From contig NZ_JAHRCY010000002.1 in NCBI RefSeq assembly GCF_019083965.1, positions 310,001 through 374,000 on the forward strand: a stretch of DNA of 64,000 nucleotides. The letters run 5' to 3'. The notes under the pieces are model-generated. The model had not been told where the DNA came from, did not search any database, and saw only the letters and a list, made by a program, of their open reading frames with translations. Made by a program: the position numbers and the translations under genes. Positions within the stretch are counted from its first letter, which is position 1, and the number at the start of each line of letters is the position of its first letter. Below, in pieces: positions 25,635 to 34,450 of the stretch. The DNA comes from Catellatospora tritici (lineage in GTDB: Bacteria > Actinomycetota > Actinomycetes > Mycobacteriales > Micromonosporaceae).

Positions 25635-26906
25635 ATGAGCGTCGCAGCGACCACCGCCCCGGCGTCGGACGTCCGGCCCGCATCCGCATTCTGGCAGTAC
25701 TGGACGGCCTCGGTGATCAGCCAGATGGGCTCGGCTGTCACCAAGATCGCACTGCCCGTGCTCGCCCTCGTCGCGCTGAACGCCTCCAATTTCGAGGTCA
25801 GCCTCATCACAGTCGCCTCGTACGCCGCCATCATCCTGATCGGCCTGCCCGCCGGTGTGATCGCCGATCGCCTGCCGCTGCGCGCCCTGCAGGTGACGAT
25901 GGACCTGTCCCGGGCGGCACTCGTGGCGAGCATCGCGGTGGCGTGGTGGCTCGGCGCGCTCACGCTCGCACACGTCATCGCGGTCGCCTTCATCGTCGGG
26001 CTCGCCTCGAACATCGCCTTCGTCGCCAACGCCTCCTTCCTGCCCGCGGTCGTGCCCAAGGACCAGCTGACCCTGCGAAACGGCCAGCTGTCGGCGACGT
26101 TGTCGATCACCCAGCTCATCGGCCCCGCTTTCGGCGGCCTGCTCGTCCAGGCGGCCGGTGCCGCGGTCAGCACGATCGTCGACGCCGTCAGCTACGTGAC
26201 CTCCGCGGTCCTGCTCGGCCGGCTTCGCGGCACCGACCAGCGACGACCGGCCCGGCCGCAGGGCTCCTTCGTCTCCCAGATCGCCGTGGGGCTGCGGTTC
26301 GTGATGCGGCACCCGATCATCAGGCCGTCCATCCTCGCCGCGAGCGCCGTGAACTTCTCCAACGGCGCCATCCTGGCGGCGACGCCGCCCTTCGTCCTGC
26401 GGACCCTGCACCTGCCGGCCTCGATGGTGGGTGTGGTCATGTCGCTCGAGGCGGTGGGCGTCTTCGTGGCCGCCCTCTTCACCGCCCGCCTGTCGGCACG
26501 GTTCGGCGACGCCCGAGTCATCCTGTGGGCCACGGCAGCAGGTGGTGCCATCTCCGTACTGATGCCGCTGGCGTTCGGCGGCGTGGTCTCCGTCATCGTG
26601 CTCTACGGAGTGGGCAGCGCCGGGCTGGCGGCCGGGGTGACCCTCCTGAGCGTCATCACCCGCACCCACCGCCAGGTCGTTTCGCCGCCGGAGGTCCTGA
26701 GCCGGGTGATGGCGTCGGTGCGCTTCATCACCTGGGGCGCGACCCCGCTCGGCGCCCTGGCGGCCGGCGTCGCCGCCACCGTGTGGGGACCGCGCGAAGG
26801 CCTGGTGTGCGGTGTCGTCGGCGCACTTCTCGCGCCGGTCGCGCTGCTCTTCAGCCAGGTGTCCAAGGTGCGGACGCTGCTGGATGCGGAGCCCGCCGCG
26901 CACTGA
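25635..26906 (+). CDS. MFS exporter
   Basis: The 423-residue protein has about 12 hydrophobic helices and the MFS_3/EntS-like layout. The motif-A-like loop between helices 2 and 3 reads GLPAGVIADRLPLRALQ, and the central loop is RLRGTDQRRPARPQGSF. This subfamily exports siderophores, macrolides and other secondary metabolites by proton antiport across the cytoplasmic membrane. It is the only obvious small-molecule exporter in the island, so it is the likely exit or immunity route for the product. It is divergent from the ArsR-type regulator. Confidence 0.9.
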   Translation: MSVAATTAPASDVRPASAFWQYWTASVISQMGSAVTKIALPVLALVALNASNFEVSLITVASYAAIILIGLPAGVIADRLPLRALQVTMDLSRAALVASIAVAWWLGALTLAHVIAVAFIVGLASNIAFVANASFLPAVVPKDQLTLRNGQLSATLSITQLIGPAFGGLLVQAAGAAVSTIVDAVSYVTSAVLLGRLRGTDQRRPARPQGSFVSQIAVGLRFVMRHPIIRPSILAASAVNFSNGAILAATPPFVLRTLHLPASMVGVVMSLEAVGVFVAALFTARLSARFGDARVILWATAAGGAISVLMPLAFGGVVSVIVLYGVGSAGLAAGVTLLSVITRTHRQVVSPPEVLSRVMASVRFITWGATPLGALAAGVAATVWGPREGLVCGVVGALLAPVALLFSQVSKVRTLLDAEPAAH

Positions 26907-27049
26907 CCGGACGGTGCAAGCGCCCGGGACGGCCGGTGGGCCGCCGGTCCATGATCTTGACATGCATCAGGGCGGATGCCGACGATCGAGCGTCGGCATT
27001 CGCCCTGTGCAGTGCTCGTGGATCGCGCGGGATCATCCCGGGAGGACGC

Positions 27050-28036
27050 ATGGAATACACCAGTCTGGGTCGTACGGGTCTGCAGGTGAGCCGCCTGTGC
27101 CTCGGCACGATGAACTTCGGTGCGACGACCCCGGAGGACGAGTGCGTCGCCATCATGGACCGCGCGTCGCACGGCGGGATCAACTTCTTCGACACCGCGA
27201 ACATCTACGGCCGGAAGCTGCACGTCGGTGCCAGCGAGGAGATCATCGGACGGTGGTTCGCGGCCGAGCCCGGCCGCCGCGACCGGACCGTCCTGGCCAC
27301 CAAGGTGTACGGCTCGATGAGCGACGTTCCCAACGACGGAGGGCTGTCCGCGCGCCACATCATCGCCGCGTGCGAGGGATCGCTGCGGCGGCTCCAGACG
27401 GACTGGATCGACCTCTACCAGATGCACCACATCCCGCGCGCCACGCCGTGGGAGGAGATCTGGCAGGCGATGGACGTGCTCGTCGCGCAGGGCAAGATCC
27501 GGTACGTCGGCTCGTCCAACTTCGCCGGGTGGCACCTGGGCGCGGCCCAGGAGGCCGCGAACCGGCGGCACTCGCTGGGGCTGGTCAGCGAGCAGTGCAT
27601 CTACAACCTGCTCGTCCGGCATGTCGAACTGGAAGTGGTGCCGGCGGCGATGGCGTACGGCATCGGGATCCTGCCCTGGGCGCCGCTGCACGGCGGTCTG
27701 CTGGGCGGCGCGATCCGGAAACTGCGCGAGGGTAGCGCGGTGCGCACCAAGGAAGGCCGGGCGGCCAAGGGCATGCCGGCCAACGCCGACACCATCGAGG
27801 CGTACGAGAATCTGTGCGCGGAACTGGGCCACAGCCCGGCCGATGTGGCGCTCGCCTGGCTCCTGTCGCGCCCCGGCGTCACCGCCCCGGTCCTCGGTCC
27901 CCGCAGCTTCGAGCAGCTGGACGCCTCCTTCGCCAGCCTGCACATCACGCTCGACCCCGGCGTCCTCGCCCGGCTCGACGAGCTGTTCCCGCCGATCGGC
28001 GGGGGCGGCCCCGCGCCTGACGCCTGGACCTGGTGA
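27050..28036 (+). CDS. Aldo/keto reductase
   Basis: The 328-residue protein starts at an ATG preceded by GGGAGGACGC. The family pattern is clear: MEYTSLGRTGLQVSRLCLGTMNFG, the catalytic Asp/Tyr segment FFDTANIYG, Lys in LATKVYG, His in YQMHHIP, and an NADPH-binding end PVLGPRSFEQLDASF. It should reduce an aldehyde or ketone with NADPH. It follows the MFS gene by 143 bases on the same strand. A candidate LmbU-type site lies after it. Confidence 0.92.
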   Translation: MEYTSLGRTGLQVSRLCLGTMNFGATTPEDECVAIMDRASHGGINFFDTANIYGRKLHVGASEEIIGRWFAAEPGRRDRTVLATKVYGSMSDVPNDGGLSARHIIAACEGSLRRLQTDWIDLYQMHHIPRATPWEEIWQAMDVLVAQGKIRYVGSSNFAGWHLGAAQEAANRRHSLGLVSEQCIYNLLVRHVELEVVPAAMAYGIGILPWAPLHGGLLGGAIRKLREGSAVRTKEGRAAKGMPANADTIEAYENLCAELGHSPADVALAWLLSRPGVTAPVLGPRSFEQLDASFASLHITLDPGVLARLDELFPPIGGGGPAPDAWTW

Positions 28037-28064
28037 CTGCGGCCGGATTCACCACCCACTCCGG

Positions 28065-28082
28065 TGTCCCGCCGGCGGGACG
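28065..28082. promoter_or_regulatory. Candidate LmbU-type operator, site 2
   Basis: TGTCCCGCCGGCGGGACG matches the island consensus at 17 of 18 positions and is flanked by CCGG on both sides, extending the dyad. It lies in the 101-base gap between the aldo/keto reductase gene and the methyltransferase gene, 56 bases before the latter's ATG. Confidence 0.65.
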
Positions 28083-28137
28083 CCGGTGCTGCTCGGCAAA
28101 CGTTCGCCTCGTCGATGCGTTCGCGTAGGTTTCGAGC

Positions 28138-28899
28138 ATGAACCCTCCGCTTCCCTTCGACACCATCGCGCCGGTCTACGACCAGACCCGCAATAGTCTC
28201 GAAGGCCGCAGGCACCTTTCTGTCGATGTCGAATCCTGGCTCGTTGCCGGGATGACGCTCGATGTCGGTGTCGGCACGGGCCTCATCGGCGGCGCACTTC
28301 GCGAGCGAGGCCACCCCGTCTGCGGAGTGGACATCTCACTGCCGATGCTGCGGCGTGCCCGAGAACGCCTCGGCGACAGCCTCGTCTGCGGCGACGCTTG
28401 CGCCCTGCCGTTCGCCAGCGGAGTGATGGGCAACGCCGTCTTCGTGGCGTCACTGCACACCATCGTCGACGTGCCTGGCGCGATCCATGAGGCAGCACGG
28501 GTGTTGCGGCCCGGTGGCCGGCTGATCGCGACGTACGGCGATCCGAGCATCGAGCCCGTGGCCGGTCCCACCGACGACATCATGGAGACCTTCGCCCCGC
28601 TCGAGGAACTCGAGGCCTTCCAGCGGCCCGATGCCAGGGCCGTCCTCGACAGCGCGGCGCACGAGGCCGGACTCACCGCGATCCACCACGGCACGACCGA
28701 GAAGACGCTGCGGCACACGGCACCGGCGTGGTTGGCCCAGCAACTGGAGGATCGGACGTTCTCCGTCCTCTGGCACGTCGACGAGGACTCGTGGAACCGG
28801 GTCGTGCGACCGGTGATCCGGAATCTGCGCGCGCTGCCCGACCCGGATCGGCCCCGGCTGCGCCACCACGGTCACTACATCGTCGTCTACGAGCGCTGA
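28138..28899 (+). CDS. Class I SAM-dependent methyltransferase
   Basis: The 253-residue product has a UbiE/Methyltransf_11-type fold: FDTIAPVYDQTRN opening, SAM motif I TLDVGVGTGLIGGAL near residue 40, acidic motif II CGVDISLPMLRRAR, and the post-motif ARVLRPGGRLIATYG. The methyl acceptor is unknown. The C-terminal 100 residues are a substrate-binding cap. A candidate LmbU-type operator lies just upstream, so it probably belongs to the pathway regulon. Confidence 0.87.
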   Translation: MNPPLPFDTIAPVYDQTRNSLEGRRHLSVDVESWLVAGMTLDVGVGTGLIGGALRERGHPVCGVDISLPMLRRARERLGDSLVCGDACALPFASGVMGNAVFVASLHTIVDVPGAIHEAARVLRPGGRLIATYGDPSIEPVAGPTDDIMETFAPLEELEAFQRPDARAVLDSAAHEAGLTAIHHGTTEKTLRHTAPAWLAQQLEDRTFSVLWHVDEDSWNRVVRPVIRNLRALPDPDRPRLRHHGHYIVVYER

Positions 28900-29004
28900 T
28901 CGGACTGTAGAAGCTGATCGGCAGAAGACAGCCCGGAGCCAGCGCATCCGCGGGCGGCGAACAGGGCGGCGGCCCGGTTCGCGGCCCGCGACGCGCACAC
29001 CGCG

Positions 29005-29105
29005 GCGTGGCGGCGGTGGCGGCGGTGGCGGCGGTGGCGGCGGTGGCGGCGGTGGCGGTGGCGGTGGCGGCGGTGGCGGTGGCGGTGGCGGTGGCGGTGG
29101 CGGCG
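29005..29105. repeat. GGCGGT/GGCGGCGGT tandem repeat
   Basis: About 100 bases consist of GGC and GGT triplets in alternating hexamer and nonamer units. It lies between the convergent methyltransferase and cytidylate-kinase-like genes. Frames through it encode only Gly or Ala/Val runs. It is a variable-number-type simple repeat, possibly slippage-prone or an assembly artefact. Confidence 0.85.
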
Positions 29106-29116
29106 ACGCTATCCGA

Positions 29117-29974
29117 TCATGCCGCTGCGGGTGAGAGCATGGGCGGCATCGTGATGCCATGTGCCCGCTCCCAGGCGGCGATGCCGTCGGGAGTCGGACG
29201 CTCGCTGCCTGCCTCGGCATGCACCAGGTGGACGCGGACGAGCGGCGGCCCCGCCGCGACCGCGGCACTGAGACCGGAGTGGTCGTGCACGGCGAAGAAG
29301 TTCGGCGACGAGTACGCGACCTCGATCGGTGCATCCACTTCGGAAGACCGCCGCGCGGACGGCGGCAGCGCCGTCGGATAGATCCGGCGCGGATCGAGGA
29401 AGCATGCCGGTCCCGAAGCGTCGGACCGGTCCTCGTCCAGCGCTGCCATGATCAGGTCGGCGATCTGCTCGGGCGTGGCCCGCGTGCTGTCACACACGAG
29501 GTCGTAGTTGCGCAGCCGGGTCTTGTCCACGTTGTACCGGTCGAGGAACCGCACCCGCTCGATCTCGCTTCGCATCGCCAGGTGGTTGCGCGCCTCGTCC
29601 AGGGAGGTGTAGCTCTCGACCGTGTCCGCGGGCCGCCCGAGCACGCGGCGGGCGGCGACCGTGGGTTCGGTGAGCAGGTGAACCTTCAGCGCGTCCGCGA
29701 AGAAGTGCCAGGCCAGGCGGCTGTCCACGACGAGCTGCTCGCCTGACGCGGCGATGTCGCGTTGGAGCTGGTCCACGTAGTGATCGGTCTTGTCGTCAAG
29801 CTGCGCGTGCAGGTTGATCTGCATCGCGTTCATGCCGAGATCGGCGGCCAGTTTCCGATACAGGTCACCCACACTGACTCGCCGGATCCCCAGGCGCTCC
29901 GCCAGGATGATCGATACAGTGCTCTTGCCGCTTCCCAGATCCCCATTGAGGACTACGGTCCTTTTACGTGCCAT
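29117..29974 (-). CDS. Cytidylate-kinase-like P-loop kinase with extra C-terminal domain
   Basis: The 285-residue protein begins [21 protein letters not shown], a P-loop of the (d)CMP/AMP kinase kind, followed by GIRRVSVGDLYRKLAADLG, an LVVDSRLAWHFF segment and a lid with several Arg residues (RSEIERVRFLDRY). Residues 1-180 therefore look like a cytidylate kinase-2 type enzyme. About 100 further residues (FLDPRRIYPTALPPS onward) form an unrecognised domain. It overlaps the upstream guanylate-kinase-like gene by 22 bases. A nucleotide or nucleoside-like intermediate is the likely substrate. Confidence 0.75.
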   Translation of the reverse strand: MARKRTVVLNGDLGSGKSTVSIILAERLGIRRVSVGDLYRKLAADLGMNAMQINLHAQLDDKTDHYVDQLQRDIAASGEQLVVDSRLAWHFFADALKVHLLTEPTVAARRVLGRPADTVESYTSLDEARNHLAMRSEIERVRFLDRYNVDKTRLRNYDLVCDSTRATPEQIADLIMAALDEDRSDASGPACFLDPRRIYPTALPPSARRSSEVDAPIEVAYSSPNFFAVHDHSGLSAAVAAGPPLVRVHLVHAEAGSERPTPDGIAAWERAHGITMPPMLSPAAA

Positions 29975-30588
29975 GTCTCACCATAGCGTCCGGTTGCGGC
30001 GACTCCCCCGCCGGGAACGGCGGTGCGCCCGGTCGGTGGGCCGGCGCCTGCTCCCAGCGCCGCGAGCAGCCGTTCCATCGCCTCGGTGACCGATCCGTCG
30101 TTCGGCACGAGCGCGAGCGGCGGCCTGGCGAACCGCCGATCCTCCTGCCGCTGGCGCTGGTCCTGCGCATCCGCCGGACGTCCGTCCGCGGCCAGCCGCT
30201 CATCCAGCACCTCATCGGCGGCGTCGACGAATGCCCCCGCCCATCCCGCTCCCGACGGACCGGCCAGCAGGCCGTATGCCTGCCGGGGCGCGACCGTCAG
30301 CAGGGGACGCCAACCCGCGCGCAGGACCGACTCGATGTCCGACACGGCGATCCCGTACTGGAAGGCCCCATAGCTGCCCACCAGGACCAACTGCCCGTCG
30401 GCCTGCAGCCGTGCGAAGTCGCCCGCCGAACCGAACCGGTAGGTCCCCGGCAGGTCGTCTGCCCGCGGAGGCCGGGTGGTGAAGGAGGGGACGCGCCTCA
30501 TCGCGGTGCCTGACTCGCGTAGCAGCAGCTCGGCCAGCGTGGTCTTGCCGGCGCCACGGGTACCGGTGATGACAAGGCCAAGGGTCAT
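29953..30588 (-). CDS. Guanylate-kinase-like P-loop protein
   Basis: ATG at 30588 opens a 211-residue protein: [22 protein letters not shown] (P-loop), then [20 protein letters not shown], the FTTRxxRxxE-like guanylate-binding segment of GMP kinases, [23 protein letters not shown], and a ribose/base-binding helix [17 protein letters not shown]. The C-terminal 70 residues are Arg/Gly-rich and poorly conserved. It should phosphorylate a purine-like nucleotide or be a degenerate relative. It forms an operon with the cytidylate-kinase-like gene and is divergent from the uracil-DNA glycosylase fusion gene. Confidence 0.75.
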   Translation of the reverse strand: MTLGLVITGTRGAGKTTLAELLLRESGTAMRRVPSFTTRPPRADDLPGTYRFGSAGDFARLQADGQLVLVGSYGAFQYGIAVSDIESVLRAGWRPLLTVAPRQAYGLLAGPSGAGWAGAFVDAADEVLDERLAADGRPADAQDQRQRQEDRRFARPPLALVPNDGSVTEAMERLLAALGAGAGPPTGRTAVPGGGVAATGRYGETWHVKGP

Positions 30589-30699
30589 GGATCCGAGTAC
30601 ACGCGGCGGACGCGATCCGGAGCAAGCGATCACGAGCGGATCGACGGCCGTGGCCCCGGAAGGCGGACGCAGCCCGCGGCACCTTCGTATGATCTTCGC

Positions 30700-32118
30700 A
30701 TGCCGACTGGCACGACACGGTTGACGTGCGTAAATATCCGGTCCAGCGAGGACTACGCCGCGTATCGCGATGACCCGACGGCCTGCCTGCACATCCTCGA
30801 CGGCGACCACCCCGTCGTGGACGGCCGCGCGTTCGTCGACTCCATCCTCTGGACCGCACGGGTCGGCGCCGTTCTCGGCTCCACCCGGGTGCAGTCGATA
30901 CGCGGGTCGGCGACGGTGGATGTGGTGGGGGAACACGCCCGGATCGGGATCGTGCACGACTCGGCCAGGATCGGCTACGTACGCGATCATGCCGTGATCG
31001 ATGCCGTCCGCGACTGCGCCCGCGTGGGATCCGTCCTGGGCGCCGCCCGCGTGCTCGAGCTGGCGGACTGGGCGAGCCTCGGACGGCTGGGCGGGACGGC
31101 GCGGGTGGAACTCGTGCGAGGATTCGCCCGGCTCGGTGAGGTCGGCGAGCAGGCCGGGATCGGCCGGGTGGAAGGCATGGCCGCCCTCGCGCGGGTCACC
31201 GGCTCGGCCGTGGTCGACCGGCTGGCCGAGCGCGCCGTCGCGCACCACGTCGAGGGCTCGGCCCGAGTGGCCGCCTGCGGCATGGCGGTGGTCCACGCCC
31301 ACGGCGGCACGGTCACCGCGGCCGAGTCGGCCACGGTGCTGCGCTATGGCGAAGCGGCCGAGGCCGGCCGGGTCACCGACACGACAGCGCCCGCAACCGG
31401 CGGCGAGGGCGCGGAGCCGGGGTCCGCGACCACGGCTCCTGCGCTGTCGGAGCTGCGGCAGCAGCGTGTCCACCAGTCCTGGCACGCCCCGCTGGCACCC
31501 TGCCTGGACCAGCTCGCCGCCATGATGGCGTTCCTGCGCGACGAGGTCGGCAGCGGCCATGCCTGCCAGCCCGCGCAGGACGCGGTGCTGCGCGCCTTTC
31601 GGCAGCCGTTCGAAGACGTGCGGGTGGTGATCGTCGGACAGGACCCCTATCCGGCACCCGGCCACGCGGTCGGGCTGAGCTTCTCGGTCGCCCCGGAGGT
31701 CACCCGGCTGCCGGGCAGCCTGCGCAACATCTTCCACGAGTATTCCGACGATCTCGGGCTGCCCGTACCCGGGTCCGGTGACCTGACCGCGTGGACCCGA
31801 CGCGGCGTGCTGCTGCTCAATCGCGTGCTGACGGTCCGCGAGGGCATGCCCGCGTCGCATCGCGGGAAGGGCTGGGAGGCCGTGACCGACGCGGTGATCC
31901 GCGCCCTCGCGGCCCGGCCCGCGCCGCTGGTGGCGATCCTGTGGGGTACGGATGCTCGAGCACTCACCGAACTGCTCGGCGATACGCCAGTGGTGGCGTC
32001 GCCGCACCCCAGTGCGATGTCCGCGGCGAGCGGCTTCTTCGGCTCGCGCCCGTTCAGTACGGCGAACCGCCTGCTCGCCGAGCAGGGCGGGCAACCGGTC
32101 GACTGGCGATTGCCATGA
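30700..32118 (+). CDS. Uracil-DNA glycosylase fused to an N-terminal 9-residue tandem-repeat domain
   Basis: The C-terminal half of this 472-residue protein is a family 1 uracil-DNA glycosylase: GQDPYP (313-318, catalytic Asp315), LLLNRVLTV (Asn374) and HPSAMS (436-441, His436 and the minor-groove loop). It removes uracil from DNA. Residues about 53-220 are about 15 tandem 9-residue units of the form A-R-V-x-x-V-x-G-x ([27 protein letters not shown]), predicting a beta-solenoid. Normal Ung proteins are about 225 residues with no such extension. The gene sits among nucleotide kinases and a dCTP deaminase, so protection from uracil or a uracil analogue is plausible. Confidence 0.85.
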   Translation: MPTGTTRLTCVNIRSSEDYAAYRDDPTACLHILDGDHPVVDGRAFVDSILWTARVGAVLGSTRVQSIRGSATVDVVGEHARIGIVHDSARIGYVRDHAVIDAVRDCARVGSVLGAARVLELADWASLGRLGGTARVELVRGFARLGEVGEQAGIGRVEGMAALARVTGSAVVDRLAERAVAHHVEGSARVAACGMAVVHAHGGTVTAAESATVLRYGEAAEAGRVTDTTAPATGGEGAEPGSATTAPALSELRQQRVHQSWHAPLAPCLDQLAAMMAFLRDEVGSGHACQPAQDAVLRAFRQPFEDVRVVIVGQDPYPAPGHAVGLSFSVAPEVTRLPGSLRNIFHEYSDDLGLPVPGSGDLTAWTRRGVLLLNRVLTVREGMPASHRGKGWEAVTDAVIRALAARPAPLVAILWGTDARALTELLGDTPVVASPHPSAMSAASGFFGSRPFSTANRLLAEQGGQPVDWRLP

Positions 32119-32161
32119 CGTCTCCTGGCTGCCCGCCCTGCTCGGCGACGGCGGTGCGGGA

Positions 32162-33133
32162 TCAGTCGCTGAGCCCCAGTTCCCGCAGACCCTTGTTGAC
32201 GAACGCCCCCCACGGCTCACCGAGCATGCGGACCTGCTCTTCCTCGGTGATGGTCCACTGTTCTCCGCTGTGGTCCGGGTGCACGAACACCACCGACGAC
32301 CAGCGTCGTTCGCTCATCGCCATCGGCGAGCGGTGCACCCGGTGCGTCGACGGGCGCACCCGGCGCCCCGAGGCCTCCGACAGCATGCGCCCGATGTTGC
32401 AGAGCAGAACGTCGGTGCCCCAGATGATCGGCTCCACCCACGTGCCGTCATTGAGGATGTACTGCAGCCCGCCCTCGGAGGCCGGGAACTGCACGCCGAG
32501 CATCTGGATCCCGGAGTGCTCGTGGGCCAGGATCTCTCGGCGCTGCGAATCCTGGTAGTGGATGACCCGCAGGATGCTGGAGTGCCGCGACAGCCCCAGT
32601 TCCGGTGCCTGTCCGGGCAGGATCTCGCGGACCACGTCACCGAGCGACGCCGCGACCCGAATGCCTAGTTCGAAGATGAACCGGGATTGCTCGGCCAGCG
32701 CCGGAAACGCCTCGAGCAGCGCCGCCGATCCTGCCGGATGGTTGTCGAGCATGGCGCCGCTCACGTGCAGGAATTCCTTGGGGTCGGCGACCCCGTTGGC
32801 CAGGCGCGGCACCTCAGAACCAGGGCGGAAGAAACCGTGGTTGCCGCCCGCCGAAGCCTGCGGAACCCGGTCGACGGCGAATTCGTACAGGCTCGGCGAA
32901 GTCGACGCCAGCGCAGCATCGAAAGCGCCATACAGCTCGGTTACCCGATCGCCGATCCCGGGCACCTCAAGCGCCATGAATCCCCAGGTGGCCAGCTGTT
33001 CGCGAAACTCCTCGATGTTGCGAATAGCGTCATCTTCGACAGATTCGACGTGCAATTGCGGCACCTTCCCGGCAAGGGGAAGGAGTTCAACTTCGGACAA
33101 CCCGGAACACCACCAATCATCGACGTTTAGCAC
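32162..33133 (-). CDS. Isopenicillin-N-synthase-like Fe(II)/2-oxoglutarate oxygenase with altered metal site
   Basis: The start is uncertain; GTG at 33133 gives 323 residues and TTG at 33100 (reading LSEVELLPLAGK) gives 312. The jelly-roll signature is IPNS-like, with NHGFFRPGSEVPR, SRHSSILRVIHYQ, ILAHEHSGIQMLGVQ, NIGRMLSEASGRRVRPSTHRV and RRWSSVVFV. The usual iron motif H-x-D is H204-E-H206, so the Asp ligand appears replaced by His, while His264 and the R-x-S 2-oxoglutarate site remain. Changed ligand sets occur in halogenases and other altered reactivities. Substrate unknown; it is convergent with the glycosylase gene. Confidence 0.8.
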   Translation of the reverse strand: MLNVDDWWCSGLSEVELLPLAGKVPQLHVESVEDDAIRNIEEFREQLATWGFMALEVPGIGDRVTELYGAFDAALASTSPSLYEFAVDRVPQASAGGNHGFFRPGSEVPRLANGVADPKEFLHVSGAMLDNHPAGSAALLEAFPALAEQSRFIFELGIRVAASLGDVVREILPGQAPELGLSRHSSILRVIHYQDSQRREILAHEHSGIQMLGVQFPASEGGLQYILNDGTWVEPIIWGTDVLLCNIGRMLSEASGRRVRPSTHRVHRSPMAMSERRWSSVVFVHPDHSGEQWTITEEEQVRMLGEPWGAFVNKGLRELGLSD

Positions 33134-33252
33134 TGCCGAAAAACGGGTCAGCGCCGCTTCGGAATATGATCCATCCAATCTGGGCCAGGCGCCATGAAAG
33201 CATTGATGAAGGCGCCGGCAAAGGCACTGAATGGGAGACGGCCGAATCGGGG

Positions 33253-33924
33253 CTACTGACGCTCGGCCGCGGTCAGCAGGACGAAGGTGGCCCACCGGTC
33301 CACGGTCAGGCCCCGCTTCATGGCCGCTTCCTCACAACGCCGCAACTCCGAAGAGGTCAGCTGCAGTGACAGTTTGTCAGCGATCAGATCCCGTCCCCGG
33401 GTGCCGACGGAGGTGTCCCCCGGCCGCGAGACCTCGTAACGGGCCTCGGTCGCGCCGTCGGCGAGCCGCTCGCGACGGCTGGCCCGCACCTCGTTGCGCA
33501 ACTGGTTGCGCGACCAGCCGTGTTCCTCGGCCTTGCGCAGCCAGTAGGTCTGCTCCGGCGGCTCGAGCGCCGCGACCTCGGCATGGTGGCCGAAGCTGAG
33601 GCTGTCCCGCCGGCGGGACATGTCCAGGCGCCTGGCCACCCAGGTGTAGTTGCGCAGCGTCTGGTAGCTCAGCGAGGTTCTTTTGACGGCTTCCTCGTAC
33701 CGGTCCTGGAACCGGGCCTCCCCGTAGGCGAGCCAGTCGGCGATCCACCAACTGGCCGAATCCGCATAGGCCAGCAGTCGCTTTCCGATTCCCTCCCAGG
33801 CCATGAGACTGAGGTCGTCGTGGAAGACGATGCCGCATCTCTCCACACGCATGGCCCGACCGGCCTGCCCTGTCAGCCCGACATCGGTGAGGATGTGTGT
33901 GCTTCGCGTCAAAGCTTGTGTCAT
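33253..33924 (-). CDS. LmbU/HrmB/NovE-family transcriptional activator
   Basis: The 223-residue product (ATG at 33924 after GAGAGGACC) matches the LmbU family: WEGIGKRLLAYADSASWWIADWLAYGEARF, RTSLSYQTLRNYTWVARRLDMSRRRDSLSFGHHAEVAAL and GWSRNQLRNEVRASR. Family members HrmB, NovE and LmbU activate hormaomycin, novobiocin and lincomycin clusters, and LmbU binds palindromes with a CGCCGGCG core. Four such palindromes are found in this island, one within this gene. It is therefore the best candidate for the pathway-specific activator. A longer start at 33984 is possible. Confidence 0.88.
   Translation of the reverse strand: MTQALTRSTHILTDVGLTGQAGRAMRVERCGIVFHDDLSLMAWEGIGKRLLAYADSASWWIADWLAYGEARFQDRYEEAVKRTSLSYQTLRNYTWVARRLDMSRRRDSLSFGHHAEVAALEPPEQTYWLRKAEEHGWSRNQLRNEVRASRRERLADGATEARYEVSRPGDTSVGTRGRDLIADKLSLQLTSSELRRCEEAAMKRGLTVDRWATFVLLTAAERQ
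33603..33620. promoter_or_regulatory. Candidate LmbU-type operator, site 3 (inside the lmbU-like gene)
   Basis: TGTCCCGCCGGCGGGACA is a perfect 18-base palindrome. It lies within the coding sequence where it encodes the conserved SRRRD segment, so codon constraint could partly explain it. It may still act in autoregulation. Confidence 0.4.
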
Positions 33925-34450
33925 TTCCCGTGGTCCTCTCGTTAATCGCGAAGACCGGCGCCACATGATCCACCAAAATGCCAAAATAGAAAGTGATCAC
34001 ATGTGCCCCCGTGGGCGCCAATGCTAGTGGCAGCTCTGTACCCGCGCACTCCCTTCACCGCCCGGGGCGCCGATGAGCGCGGAAAACGCTGCGACGGAAC
34101 CACAGCGGACTGACCGTTTACAAAGCTTTTGTCTATTAGGTACTTGTACTCCGTAACAGAGGGTAAACGCGGGCAATTAGGATAGTGACCGCGCGCGGGC
34201 GCGGTTGGCCGTCTCGTCGGCTCGCGCCGCGGCGGACGGCGGGCGGATCGCCGGCCGGGACGAGCGCTCGCCCGCCGCCCGGCGGGGTCTGCCGATGGGC
34301 GTCGCGCACCACCTGACAGGCTCGCCGGGCCCTTTGTAGGCGGTCGGTGGATGTGTTTGGCTTCGGTACTGGCATGCGGCGGGACGCCCGGCAATGAGGT
34401 GAATCCCCAGAAATCACGGACCGGATCCTGTCGGAAGGAGGAAGCAGCAG
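33925..34450. other. Divergent promoter region of 526 bases
   Basis: No gene is supported here. The stretch separates the LmbU-type activator from the dikinase gene. An unusually AT-rich segment (about 34110-34190) contains inverted CGTTTAC (34115-34121) and GTAAACG (34163-34169) arms and is the probable promoter area. The dikinase gene's ribosome binding site GGAAGGAGG lies at its right end. Confidence 0.6.

Noticed and set aside
29005-29105. CRISPR-like array
   Set aside because: The units are 6-9 base simple repeats without spacers, and no cas genes are present.
29953-32220. A 755-residue minus-strand frame spanning the glycosylase gene
   Set aside because: Only the 3' portion (29953-30588) encodes a recognisable guanylate-kinase-like protein; the rest is antisense to a convincing uracil-DNA glycosylase.
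33603-33620. Counting the site inside the lmbU-like gene as strong operator evidence
   Set aside because: The palindrome coincides with codons for the conserved SRRRD segment, so coding constraint could create it; it is kept only as a low-confidence site.
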